Source: Helicobacter sp.
Lineage (GTDB): Bacteria; Campylobacterota; Campylobacteria; Campylobacterales; Helicobacteraceae
Length of the DNA stretch: 62,447 nucleotides
Direction: 5' to 3'
NCBI RefSeq assembly: GCF_029067145.1
Contig: NZ_JAIEFA010000035.1
Coordinates: 1-62,447, forward strand
Positions 43,863-52,013 of the stretch are shown piece after piece (the stretch's first letter is position 1; the number at the start of each line of letters is the position of its first letter). The translations under genes and the position numbers were made by a program. The notes under the pieces were generated by a model, which worked only from the letters and a program-made list of their open reading frames with translations, had not been told where the DNA came from and ran no database searches.

Positions 43863-44034
43863 AACCAAAATCGTGCGTAAGCACCACCTTAATAAAAGCG
43901 TTGTCGGGGTGGGGGATTTTAAGCGGGAGGGAGCGACTTTGCAATTTAAGCCCCTCCCTTAAGAGAATGTATCTTTAAATTTTGTATTTCATTTACTATT
44001 TCATTAATAGAATCCTCTTTGTGCGGAATTATAG

Positions 44035-44107
44035 ATTTGCGCTAAAGCGGGCAAACTGCTTTGCAGTGTGCGCCACGACTTGATAAATGAAGTCTCGCAA
44101 TGACGAC
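44035..44107. repeat. Second intergenic repeat type, copy 2
   Basis: ATTTGCGCTAAAGCGGGC, CTGCTTTGCAGTGTGCGCCA and TCTCGCAATGACGA match in order the copy at 18943-19038. Confidence 0.5.
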
Positions 44108-44264
44108 AAAAATCTTTGTGATTCTACCTTCGTTATTGTGAATTTTATTTGTGGAATCACGACGTAATATTTGCAAATCTATTATTTTGTGTAAAGTTTG
44201 GATTCCACAAGGGTAAGATTCTAACGAAGCTCTTGCGATGATAAAGAGGTAAAGTCGCTTAGTG

Positions 44265-44786
44265 TTATTGTTTTATGATTGCATAGTTTTTACAAGCTGT
44301 ATCATTGCCCATATCACAAGCAATTCCAAAGTGTTCAAGAGCCTCATCTTTGTCTAATCGGCAACCTTGTCCTTTTAAATACATAATCCCTAACATAAAA
44401 TACAAATGTGATTCTGCTATCTTGCTCTCTTTTGCTTGTTGGAAATGTTTAAACGCTTGAGAGTAGCTTTGTTCAATACCTTTGCCATAATAGTAGTTAG
44501 TGCCTATATTTAAACAACCATAGGCATCTTTCCCATCGCAAGCTAACTGAAAATATTTGTTTGCCTTTTTGATGTCCTTTTTTGTTTCTTTGCCATTGCT
44601 ATGAGTTTTTTACACGATTCTTTATTGTGCGTTTTCGTGCAAGATAAAGCATTTTGTTTGAATGCTTTATACTCATTAATTGTTTGTCTATTGAGAAAGT
44701 CGCTAATTTGTTTAGTTAAATCATCGCTTTTTATCCAAAGCGCAATAGCTAATAAATACAAGAAAGCTAAAAATGTATTTTTTCAT
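44265..44786 (-). pseudogene. Sel1-repeat (Hcp-like) secreted protein gene, two frameshifts
   Basis: ATG at 44784-44786 has AAGGA upstream. In the present frame the product stops after about 20 codons. Taking one A from the A6 run (44778-44783) restores a signal peptide MKNTFLAFLYLLAIALW. That frame continues to 44543, and adding one A at a second A6 run near the CKK codons restores SNGKETKKDIKKANKYFQ and the rest to the stop at 44265. The restored protein of about 172 aa has two to three Sel1-type alpha/alpha repeats with paired cysteines (FQLACDGKDAYGC, FGIACDMGNDTAC), like Helicobacter cysteine-rich proteins. Both breaks lie in A runs. It is either decayed or badly affected by slippage or read error. 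Confidence 0.75.
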
Positions 44787-44828
44787 TGGTTGTCCTTTTG
44801 TGTTATTAAAGTGACATTGCATTAAATT

Positions 44829-45056
44829 TTAAATGTATTTTATATCAAATTCAATTTTTTGTTCATTTAGTGCGTTTGGGATTTGTGCTAATTCTGCTTT
44901 GTCCTTTACTTCAAAATACACTGCGATTCCGCAATCACTTGAAAATTCGCGTGGTGTTGGCACGAGCTTGACATAGATTTGTAAATCCTTTAGAATCGCC
45001 TCACTCTCAAACGCACTTGAAGTCGTGAATACAAGAATGTAGCCCTTTATCATCAC
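44829..45056 (-). CDS. DUF3343 putative Se/S carrier-like protein
   Basis: 75 aa. KGYILVFTTSSAFESEAILKDL and VPTPREFSSDCGIAVYFEV match DUF3343 proteins, which have a conserved Cys (here Cys43) and occur beside YedE, YedF and cysteine desulfurases in selenium-using bacteria. It probably carries persulfide or perselenide. Its start overlaps the end of the cysteine desulfurase by 4 nt. The direct function of the family is not firmly shown. Confidence 0.75.
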   Translation of the reverse strand: MMIKGYILVFTTSSAFESEAILKDLQIYVKLVPTPREFSSDCGIAVYFEVKDKAELAQIPNALNEQKIEFDIKYI

Positions 45057-46228
45057 ACGCGCCTTGTGGCAATGTCGCGTAATGCGTCTATCGTGGATTC
45101 TATTTCCGTGCTTGTGTTAAAAACGCCCGGACTTAGGCGAATCGTGCCTCCGCGCTCAAAGCTCCCAAGGCTTTTGTGACTTGAGGGCGAGCAGTGCAAT
45201 CCCACGCGCACGCAGATTCCAAACTCTCTATCTAGGATTTCTCCTACTTTGGAAAGAGTATGGTTTTGCACATCAATGGACAATGTTCCGCTGCTTTGCC
45301 CTTGTGTGTAGTAGATTTTAATATTTGGGATTCCACTTAGCCCACTAAGGAGCTGTTCGCGTAAGCACAATTCGTGCTTATGGATATTTTTTACCTCCTT
45401 GTTTTTAATCCATTCTAACCCCGCTTGAAGCCCAGCGATTCCGTGCATATTGGGCGTGCCACTCTCAAACCTATCGGGTAAAAAAAGAGGTTGAATCTCT
45501 GCCTCACTCAAACTCCCCGTGCCACCAAAAATAAGCGGCTCTATCCTCTCTATTGCGAAGTCATCAGCCACAATAAGTGCGCCCACTCCCATAGGCGAAA
45601 GCAAGCCCTTGTGCGCACTTAAAGCAAGAAAATCCACTTGGCTCATTACTTCTTTCATTTCTATGCAGCCAACACTCTGCGCGCCATCAAGCAAAAAGGC
45701 GACATTTTGGGCTTTAGCTAACGCGCTTAAATCCTCTAGCGGAATCCTCGCCCCGCTGACATTATTAATATGCGCGCACGCTAGGAGTTTCGCTCCCTTT
45801 AGCATTGCTTCTGCACTTTTTAAATCCACCGCGTGCATAGGGCTGCACGGAATCTCACGCACTTCTAGGTTTAAATGCTCTTTTAGTGCATTGAGCGGTC
45901 GTTTAATTGCATTGTGCTCCATTTGTGTAACCACCACAATGTCTTTTTCTTTCAAAAAGCCTTGCAAAAGGGTATTAATCGCCATTGTTGCATTGAGAGT
46001 AAAAAGGACGCGTTTGCAGTCTTTCAAGCCTACGAGACTTGCTAGAGCCTTGCGCGTTTGGTAAAGGATTCTGCCTGATTCTATGGAGAGAGAATGTCCG
46101 CTGCGTCCAGCACTTGCGCCGATATTTTCCAAAAATCCACTCACTGCTTCTTTCACGCCCGGAGCTTTAGGAAAGGTAGTAGCGGCATTGTCTAGGTAGA
46201 TACATTTTGAAATGTTTTGAGGTTGCAT
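45053..46228 (-). CDS. Cysteine desulfurase / selenocysteine lyase family (CsdB-type)
   Basis: 391 aa from ATG 46228 with AAGGA upstream. The opening IYLDNAATTFPKAPGVKEAV is typical of this aminotransferase class V subgroup. Further motifs are LDGAQSVGC, the PLP lysine in SAHKGLLSPMGVGAL near residue 195, and the active Cys in GLHCSPSSHKSLG near residue 342. It takes sulfur from cysteine or selenium from selenocysteine and passes it to a carrier. In this cluster (DUF3343, TusA-like, YedE) selenium is the likely element. The window has a second, distinct NifS-like protein at 12351. Confidence 0.85.
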   Translation of the reverse strand: MQPQNISKCIYLDNAATTFPKAPGVKEAVSGFLENIGASAGRSGHSLSIESGRILYQTRKALASLVGLKDCKRVLFTLNATMAINTLLQGFLKEKDIVVVTQMEHNAIKRPLNALKEHLNLEVREIPCSPMHAVDLKSAEAMLKGAKLLACAHINNVSGARIPLEDLSALAKAQNVAFLLDGAQSVGCIEMKEVMSQVDFLALSAHKGLLSPMGVGALIVADDFAIERIEPLIFGGTGSLSEAEIQPLFLPDRFESGTPNMHGIAGLQAGLEWIKNKEVKNIHKHELCLREQLLSGLSGIPNIKIYYTQGQSSGTLSIDVQNHTLSKVGEILDREFGICVRVGLHCSPSSHKSLGSFERGGTIRLSPGVFNTSTEIESTIDALRDIATRRV

Positions 46229-46277
46229 TAAGATTCCTTTCTTTGTTGTTTTAAGATTCTTGTATGCTAACAACGAG

Positions 46278-46318
46278 ATTCTAAATTATAGATTGCTATT
46301 GGCTTGCAAGGACGACAA
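46278..46318. repeat. Intergenic repeat half-element (inverted orientation)
   Basis: ATTCTAAATTATAGATTGCT (46278-) and CTTGCAAGGACGACAA (to 46318) are the reverse complement of the TTGTCCTTGC...AGCAATCTATAAT half-element at 38585 and 40665. Confidence 0.55.
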
Positions 46319-46328
46319 GCTAACTACC

Positions 46329-46462
46329 GCGTCATTGCGAGCTAAGCGAAGCAATCTATGATGTAGAATCTTGCCTTTAATTTTTTAAAGCTTCTATTGT
46401 TAAGATTGCTTTTTGCTAGACTATAAATTGCCACAGCCTCTAACGAGGCTTCGCAATGACGC
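46329..46462. repeat. 134-bp MITE-like element with perfect 12-bp inverted ends
   Basis: GCGTCATTGCGA (46329-46340) and TCGCAATGACGC (46451-46462) are exact inverted copies. The inner pair GCAATCTAT/ATAAATTGC is also inverted, with one mismatch. It lies between the cysteine desulfurase and tusA-like genes and has no coding capacity. It is the most complete member of the repeat family in the window. Confidence 0.65.
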
Positions 46463-46469
46463 ATAGGTT

Positions 46470-46682
46470 TTAAGCTTTTTTTAATATAAACTCCAAATCC
46501 TCACCATTTTGCGATTCGCTTTCTACATTGTATCCGCTATTTTTAGCAAGACGGCGGATATTATCACTGCTTGCACCACAACTACAAAGCACTTTGATTT
46601 CGCTTTCGCCTCTATCCAAAAGAGGTTTGAGGTTTAGCACAGGTTCAGGGCAACTAAGCCCTCGCACATCAAGTTCTACCAT
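46470..46682 (-). CDS. TusA/YedF-type sulfur (selenium) carrier protein
   Basis: 70 aa from ATG 46682 (GGAG ribosome site); upstream in-frame codons have none. VELDVRGLSCPEPVLNLKPL has the family's Cys-Pro with Cys11. Two more cysteines (VLCSCGASSDN) mark the YedF-like selenium branch rather than plain TusA. It would accept persulfide or selenide from the adjacent cysteine desulfurase. It is 1 nt downstream of the YedE-like transporter gene. Confidence 0.82.
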   Translation of the reverse strand: MVELDVRGLSCPEPVLNLKPLLDRGESEIKVLCSCGASSDNIRRLAKNSGYNVESESQNGEDLEFILKKA

Positions 46683-46683
46683 T

Positions 46684-47745
46684 TTAACTCCTTTTTTCTC
46701 TTGCAAAAACTGCAACTAATAGACAAAAAATAAATCCCACTAGAACTGCCATAGGTGCATTTGCCCCGATTCCAGCAGGAGAGCTTGCAAGCCCGAAGTT
46801 GTGCGCAAATGCTGCACCCACAAGAAGCCCAAGCACAAAAACTGCAGCGTCGCCATCTCCCTCGCCGCTAAGGATAATTTGTCTGCCTGGGCAACCCCCC
46901 GCTAGAGTAAATGCGATTCCAGCTAGTGCCATACCAAGAAAATTCCAAAGCGTATCATTGTGCGCAATGGGTTGTCCGCTAAATCCGGGATTAAAGAATC
47001 CTAATGCAAGATTGGTAATAAATGCAGCAACGACTAATGCAATGACGCCTTGTAAAATGTGCGTGTCGCGCATTAGAATCGTATCACGTACCGCAGCAAT
47101 CATACAAAAACGGCTTTTTTGGAAGATAATACCCAAAAACAATCCAGCAACGAGTGAAATAATAAGAGGTGCGTGCATAGAACCAGGACCCTTAGCAGAA
47201 AATTTAATCGGAGTATTTTCCCCTGTAAGTCCCCAAAAAAGAAGCCCGAGTAATCCTAAGGCAAAAAGTGGAAATACAAGCCCTACAATCTTGCTTGCAG
47301 GACGATTGCGTCCAAGTGAAAAGCCGCGTTTGAGGAAAAAGATTCCAATAAGGATTCCAAAAATTAACCCAAAAACACCCGCAATCGCAGTCCAATCCCC
47401 CGCACTAAGCCTTAACCACATTCTCCAAGGGCAACCCAAAAACACGAGTGCGCCAATCATCGCAAAGATTCCAAGTCCAAATCGCACAATCGGTGCGCTC
47501 CCGGCGCGTGGGCGAAATTCTCGGAATAAAAAAGAAGCAAGCAATGCACCCAAAATCAACCCAATCACTTCAGGGCGAATATATTGCACAATACCCGCTT
47601 GATGTAAGTTCAATGCCCCTGCAATATCGCGCGTAAAGCACGCCGCACACATACCCATATTGCCCGGATTCCCTAAATACACCAAAACAGGCGCGAGAAT
47701 TCCAAGTGCAATACCCGCTAAAATAGGCCAAATTGCCAATCTCAT
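46684..47745 (-). CDS. YedE/YeeE-family membrane protein, selenium type
   Basis: 353 aa with about nine membrane segments. Conserved cysteine motifs MGMCAACFTRD, FLGCPWRMWLRLSAGD, SRFCMIAAVRD and LAGGCPGRQIILSGEGDGD mark the YeeE/YedE family; these cysteines carry thiosulfate in YeeE, and members next to YedF, DUF3343 and a cysteine desulfurase are taken as selenium-metabolism transporters. It heads the four-gene set (transporter, carrier, desulfurase, DUF3343). A C6 run (plus strand, near 46895-46900) is in frame. The exact substrate is unproven. Confidence 0.82.
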   Translation of the reverse strand: MRLAIWPILAGIALGILAPVLVYLGNPGNMGMCAACFTRDIAGALNLHQAGIVQYIRPEVIGLILGALLASFLFREFRPRAGSAPIVRFGLGIFAMIGALVFLGCPWRMWLRLSAGDWTAIAGVFGLIFGILIGIFFLKRGFSLGRNRPASKIVGLVFPLFALGLLGLLFWGLTGENTPIKFSAKGPGSMHAPLIISLVAGLFLGIIFQKSRFCMIAAVRDTILMRDTHILQGVIALVVAAFITNLALGFFNPGFSGQPIAHNDTLWNFLGMALAGIAFTLAGGCPGRQIILSGEGDGDAAVFVLGLLVGAAFAHNFGLASSPAGIGANAPMAVLVGFIFCLLVAVFAREKRS

Positions 47746-47884
47746 AAAAACTCCTAAAATATAAATGACAGCTGTTAGAAAGTAGGTAAAGTAGAAGAGC
47801 TGTTTGCTTAATCCTTAAGCCAATTTTGAATTATAAAGAAATTTTACTTAAAATACAAATTTTTTAGATTCTAACCTTTTGTGG

Positions 47885-49213
47885 TTAAATGAGGTTAGCC
47901 ATTGCCGCAAGGATTCCAAGCGGTGCAATAAAACGAATCACAAAATACCAACCCTTGAAAAAGATTCCGCTTAGTTTTCCTTCAAGCATAGCATAGACTT
48001 GTTCTTTTGGTAGAATCCAGCCCATATAAAGACACATAAAAACTCCTGCCAATGGGAGCATAAAAGAGCTAGTGAGATAAACAAACCAATCAAAAAGATT
48101 CTTGCCAAAGAAGGTTAAATCCGCCGAAAAGGCAGTAGTGTTGCTAAGTAGGGCAATGATACCCAAAGCATAAGCACTCAAAACGCTAATGAGATTCGCC
48201 TTGTGCCGCTTCATAGAAAAACGTTCAATCAAATAGCTATTGAGAGGCTCTAGCATAGAAACAGCAGAGGTAACTCCAGCAAAAATAAGGGAAACAAAGA
48301 ATAAAAATGCAATGATTTGTCCTACCACACCCATATTGGCAAAAATAAGTGGCAAGGAGATAAAAACCAATCCAACGCCTTCTGTTGGCTCTGCTCCATA
48401 ACCAAAAATAAAGGTAAAAATAACCAAGCCCGCCACAAGACAAAAGAAAAAGTTGAGCAAGGCAATGATAAGAGCAAAACGAACGAAATTTCCTTGTTTT
48501 GGCATAGAGTTAGAATAAACTAGAATCACTCCTACGCCCAACGAAAGAGAGAAAAAAGCTTGTCCAATCGCACGCACAATTACTTCTGCATTGATTTTTT
48601 CAAAGTTTGGGTGGAAGAGAAATTTGAAAGATTCTACAAAAGCATCTTGTACCATAGAATAAGCGAGCAATCCCAAAAAGATGAATAAAAGCAAAGGCAT
48701 AAGAATGAGATTTAATTTTTCAATCCCTGCTTTTACGCCACGATTGAGGACATACGCACAAAGTGCTACTATCGCAAAATGCCACAACATTTGCCAGCCA
48801 ATTTGATTGCTTATAAACCCCCCCCATAGATTTTGTGTGGTTTCTAAGGTTTTGGGCAATCCTATAACGCTTAAGAACATATAATGCACTAACCAACCCA
48901 AAACGACGACATAAAAGGCGAAAATCAAAACACCAGAAATTACCATAAAACCACCATATTTTAAAAATTTCAGATGTTTTGGGGCGAAATTTTCAAAGGT
49001 GCTGACACTATTTTGTCCGCTTGCCCTCCCAAAAAGCATTTCTACGATAAAAACACTGACTCCAAAAACTAAAAAAGCTAGCACAAACACAAGAACAAAG
49101 GCGAATCCCCCGTTTTGTCCTACCAAATAAGGAAACCCCCAGATTCCACCTAGTCCAATCGCACTACCCGCTGTGGATAATATATAGCCTGTTTTGGAAA
49201 ATCTCGTCATCAA
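47885..49213 (-). CDS. Sodium-dependent transporter (NSS/SNF family)
   Basis: 442 aa with about 11-12 membrane segments. The opening FSKTGYILSTAGSAIGLGG and WGFPYLVGQNGG is the NSS signature of TM1 with its unwound sodium site; ISLPLIFANMGVVGQ lies in the middle. It imports an amino acid or similar solute with Na+. The coding strand has a G8 run (plus-strand C8 at 48818-48825) coding WGGF, currently in frame. Repeat-length change would abolish the protein, so phase variation is possible. It is monocistronic. Confidence 0.88.
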   Translation of the reverse strand: MMTRFSKTGYILSTAGSAIGLGGIWGFPYLVGQNGGFAFVLVFVLAFLVFGVSVFIVEMLFGRASGQNSVSTFENFAPKHLKFLKYGGFMVISGVLIFAFYVVVLGWLVHYMFLSVIGLPKTLETTQNLWGGFISNQIGWQMLWHFAIVALCAYVLNRGVKAGIEKLNLILMPLLLFIFLGLLAYSMVQDAFVESFKFLFHPNFEKINAEVIVRAIGQAFFSLSLGVGVILVYSNSMPKQGNFVRFALIIALLNFFFCLVAGLVIFTFIFGYGAEPTEGVGLVFISLPLIFANMGVVGQIIAFLFFVSLIFAGVTSAVSMLEPLNSYLIERFSMKRHKANLISVLSAYALGIIALLSNTTAFSADLTFFGKNLFDWFVYLTSSFMLPLAGVFMCLYMGWILPKEQVYAMLEGKLSGIFFKGWYFVIRFIAPLGILAAMANLI

Positions 49214-49345
49214 ATCCCCTTTTAATCTTTAGATATATCTTAGCAGAATCAAACGCTAAAATAAAGGCTTTTTGAAAAATTAGTCAAGAGATTTCACTTT
49301 GATTTGCTTATTTGAGAGGATTTTATTAATTTTTAATAGCAAGAA

Positions 49346-51076
49346 TTAAGTGTGGAATCCCATTTCGCGTCCTCCATCAAAGTTGGAGTTTAGTTCCCGC
49401 TTGATTTCGTCTAAAAAGCTTTGTGTGCTAAATTGCGGTTTAGAAAGGCTCGCGATATTGTAGGCGGTGTTTTTGACAATCAGCGCAATTTGTCCGCCAC
49501 TTAGATTAAATTCGGCTAGCTTTTTGAGATTAAAATTCTCTTCAAAGGGAGCATTCTTAGGCAGTAGTTTTTCCCAAAGCCTGATACGTTCTTCAAAATT
49601 TGGTTTTTTAAATTCAATCTTATAATTAAAACGTCTTGAAAAGGCAGTATCAAGCGTTTCTAGTAGATTGGTTGTTGCAATTAAGATTCCGTCAAATCGT
49701 TCAATCTGTTCTAGGAAAATATTTTGCATTTGATTGTGCATTTTGTCTGCCCCGCTTCCATTGGTTGTGCGCGTGCTTAGGAATTGGTCTGCTTCATCTA
49801 GTAGCAAAATAGGCGTTTGTTTGCTTTTGGAACAAAGTTCTTTATAGGATTCAAAGATTTTGCGCACATTTTTTTCACTCTCGCCCACATACATAGAAAG
49901 AATCTTAGAACAATCAAAGCTCAAAATGGGTTTTTTAAGGGATTTGGCTAGGGCTAAAGCGGTAAGCGTTTTGCCTGTGCCTGCTGCACCGTAAAAGATA
50001 ATCTTTGCGTCAATTCCACGCTTTTTGTCTTTGATTCCCCAATCTTTGAGATATTGCAAAACTTTAGAATCCATTTGTTTGAGCAGAGTTTCAAGGGTGG
50101 ATTGCGTGCTTGGGCTTAAGACTACTTCGCTTAATGGAATCTTGGGGTGCAAAAATTCAAAGATTTCTTGCTCTAAGACGAGTGATTTTAGGCTAATGCG
50201 CTCCTTTTTGTCGTAATTTTGCGGGTGTGTGATTCTTTTTAGAATCGCATCAGGGATAAAAAAGGTGCGGTTAATCCCTCCAAAAGGGCTTAAGATTTCA
50301 TCATAATCTACCAATCCTTTTTCTACCAAACGACTTCTATCGTCTAAAAATGCGCGATTCTTCATTCTTTCGTAGTCGTTCATACTAATGAGATTGATAA
50401 GGGTATTTAGTTCTCTTCCCTCACTTTCTTTGCCCAAATATTCTTCACGCAAAAGGGCAATGAAAATGATTTTTTCTTGCGCATTGAGACTATATTCTTT
50501 AAACAAAACTTCCAAGCTTAATTTTTCTTTTGTTAATTCTAAACGCTCATCAATCCTTTGTTGTAAGAGCTTGAATTTTTGCATACCTTTGTTTAAAAGA
50601 GGGGAGGTGTAATGGTCTTTTTTGTGGGGGCTTAAGCTGTGTAATAGTTCAATGGATAGAAATTGGTCTTTAAGATATTCTAAGTGGTTATTATAAGGAG
50701 CGACTTTTGGAAGTTTGGGATTAATACCCCCTTCTTCAAGGAGCTTTAGAAAGCTAGAGCTAAGACTAAAAGGAGTGTTGAGTAATTCCAATAGAATAAC
50801 TTCTTGGCTAAGATTTTTTAGAAAACTTTGCTGATTAATCCAGCCTAATTCTAAGAGATTCTTAAAATAAGGCAAGTGCTTAAGAATCGCAACTTCATCT
50901 TGCGGAATAAAAAGAGCATTGATAATATCTAAGCAAATATTTTCATCGTTGCCTTTTAGGATTTCGGTGCATAAATGACGCAAAATAAGTGCTTCCTCAT
51001 AATTGCATTTCAAAAAAGGATAAATTTTTGTTTTGTTAATGGGGTTGGTTTGCAAAAAATCTAGTAAATATTGCAT
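49346..51076 (-). CDS. AAA-family ATPase
   Basis: 576 aa. The N-terminal 270 residues are helical with winged-helix-like segments. The AAA domain (about 340-570) has Walker A GAAGTGKTLTALALAKSL near residue 365, Walker B PILLLDEADQFL near 425, sensor ATTNLLETLDTAFSRRFNYK near 465 and a lid region. It resembles FtsH/26S-type single AAA modules but has no protease domain or membrane segment. A role in remodelling complexes or DNA is possible; the partner is unknown. It overlaps the cation-efflux gene by 16 nt, so the two are coupled. Confidence 0.75.
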   Translation of the reverse strand: MQYLLDFLQTNPINKTKIYPFLKCNYEEALILRHLCTEILKGNDENICLDIINALFIPQDEVAILKHLPYFKNLLELGWINQQSFLKNLSQEVILLELLNTPFSLSSSFLKLLEEGGINPKLPKVAPYNNHLEYLKDQFLSIELLHSLSPHKKDHYTSPLLNKGMQKFKLLQQRIDERLELTKEKLSLEVLFKEYSLNAQEKIIFIALLREEYLGKESEGRELNTLINLISMNDYERMKNRAFLDDRSRLVEKGLVDYDEILSPFGGINRTFFIPDAILKRITHPQNYDKKERISLKSLVLEQEIFEFLHPKIPLSEVVLSPSTQSTLETLLKQMDSKVLQYLKDWGIKDKKRGIDAKIIFYGAAGTGKTLTALALAKSLKKPILSFDCSKILSMYVGESEKNVRKIFESYKELCSKSKQTPILLLDEADQFLSTRTTNGSGADKMHNQMQNIFLEQIERFDGILIATTNLLETLDTAFSRRFNYKIEFKKPNFEERIRLWEKLLPKNAPFEENFNLKKLAEFNLSGGQIALIVKNTAYNIASLSKPQFSTQSFLDEIKRELNSNFDGGREMGFHT

Positions 51077-52005
51077 ACAGCTCCTTCATCATCGTAAGGG
51101 TCAAGATGGGTGATGATTTCCCATTTTCCCTCTAGGTTTTGGATAGCACATTCAATAGAATCTGCAACTCTGTGCGCGTCTAGCAAAGAAATGTTGGGGT
51201 CAAAGACAAGATGAACCTCTACAAGATTTGTTTCACCGCTTTGGCGCGTTTTCAAATCGTGATAACTTTGCACTTGCGGGGCAGAGGCTATGATTTGTTT
51301 GACAGATTCAACCTTTTGTTTCTCTAGGGCTTTGTCAAGCAGAATCAGCACGCCCTCTTTTAAGATTCCAAAGGCGGAATAGGCGACATAGATTCCAATC
51401 CCTATCCCAAAAATTGCGTCAATGATATGGAGATGTGTCCAATGCACAAGGACAAGAGCAACTAGCACCGCACCATTGCTTAAAATGTCTGTTTTGTAAT
51501 GCAATGCGTCTGCTTTGATGACAAGATTATTACTCTTTTTTGCGATATAGTTAAGATAAAGGACAAGCATCGTGGTTAGAATCAGAGAAAAAAGCATTAC
51601 ATAGAGTGAATAATCTAAATAGACTAACTCTCCACCAAAGAAAAGTTTTTTAAAGGACTGGTAGAGAATAAAGATTCCAGAGACTAAAATCACGCTTCCT
51701 TCAATCACAGCCGCAAGCGATTCTATTTTGCCCATACCATAATTAAACTCAAAATTTGCAGGCTTTTCGGCTTTGGTTAGTGCATAGAGGTTAAAAAGTG
51801 AGGCAGACAAATCTAGCAAAGAATCAATCGCACTTGCTAAGATTGCCACCGAGCCGCTAAGGATTCCGATGATAAATTTTACGCTAATGAGAATACAAGC
51901 TGTTAAACTTGAAACAATGGTGGCTTGACGTTGGATACTGATTTTTGGCTTTTTTGTAAAATCTACTGCGCAATTATTGGGAATATTATTTTGTGAAACA
52001 GACAT
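51061..52005 (-). CDS. Cation diffusion facilitator (CDF) metal efflux protein
   Basis: 314 aa. Six membrane segments carry the two metal-site motifs SAIDSLLDLSAS (TM2, D-x3-D) and ALHYKTDILSN (TM5, H-x3-D); the cytoplasmic C-terminal domain (about 220-305) has the CDF fold (DLKTRQSGETNLVEVHLVFDP). It exports Zn2+, Fe2+ or a similar ion in exchange for protons. The C-terminal metal ligands are partly visible (HLDP). It lies 8 nt downstream of the tsaB stop and overlaps the AAA ATPase gene. Confidence 0.88.
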   Translation of the reverse strand: MSVSQNNIPNNCAVDFTKKPKISIQRQATIVSSLTACILISVKFIIGILSGSVAILASAIDSLLDLSASLFNLYALTKAEKPANFEFNYGMGKIESLAAVIEGSVILVSGIFILYQSFKKLFFGGELVYLDYSLYVMLFSLILTTMLVLYLNYIAKKSNNLVIKADALHYKTDILSNGAVLVALVLVHWTHLHIIDAIFGIGIGIYVAYSAFGILKEGVLILLDKALEKQKVESVKQIIASAPQVQSYHDLKTRQSGETNLVEVHLVFDPNISLLDAHRVADSIECAIQNLEGKWEIITHLDPYDDEGAVCNIY

Positions 52006-52013
52006 TAGAATCC

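Noticed and set aside
46799..47602. 267-codon open frame antisense to the YedE-like gene
   Set aside because: Pro/Ser/Lys-rich shadow of a membrane protein gene, which is clearly real on the minus strand.
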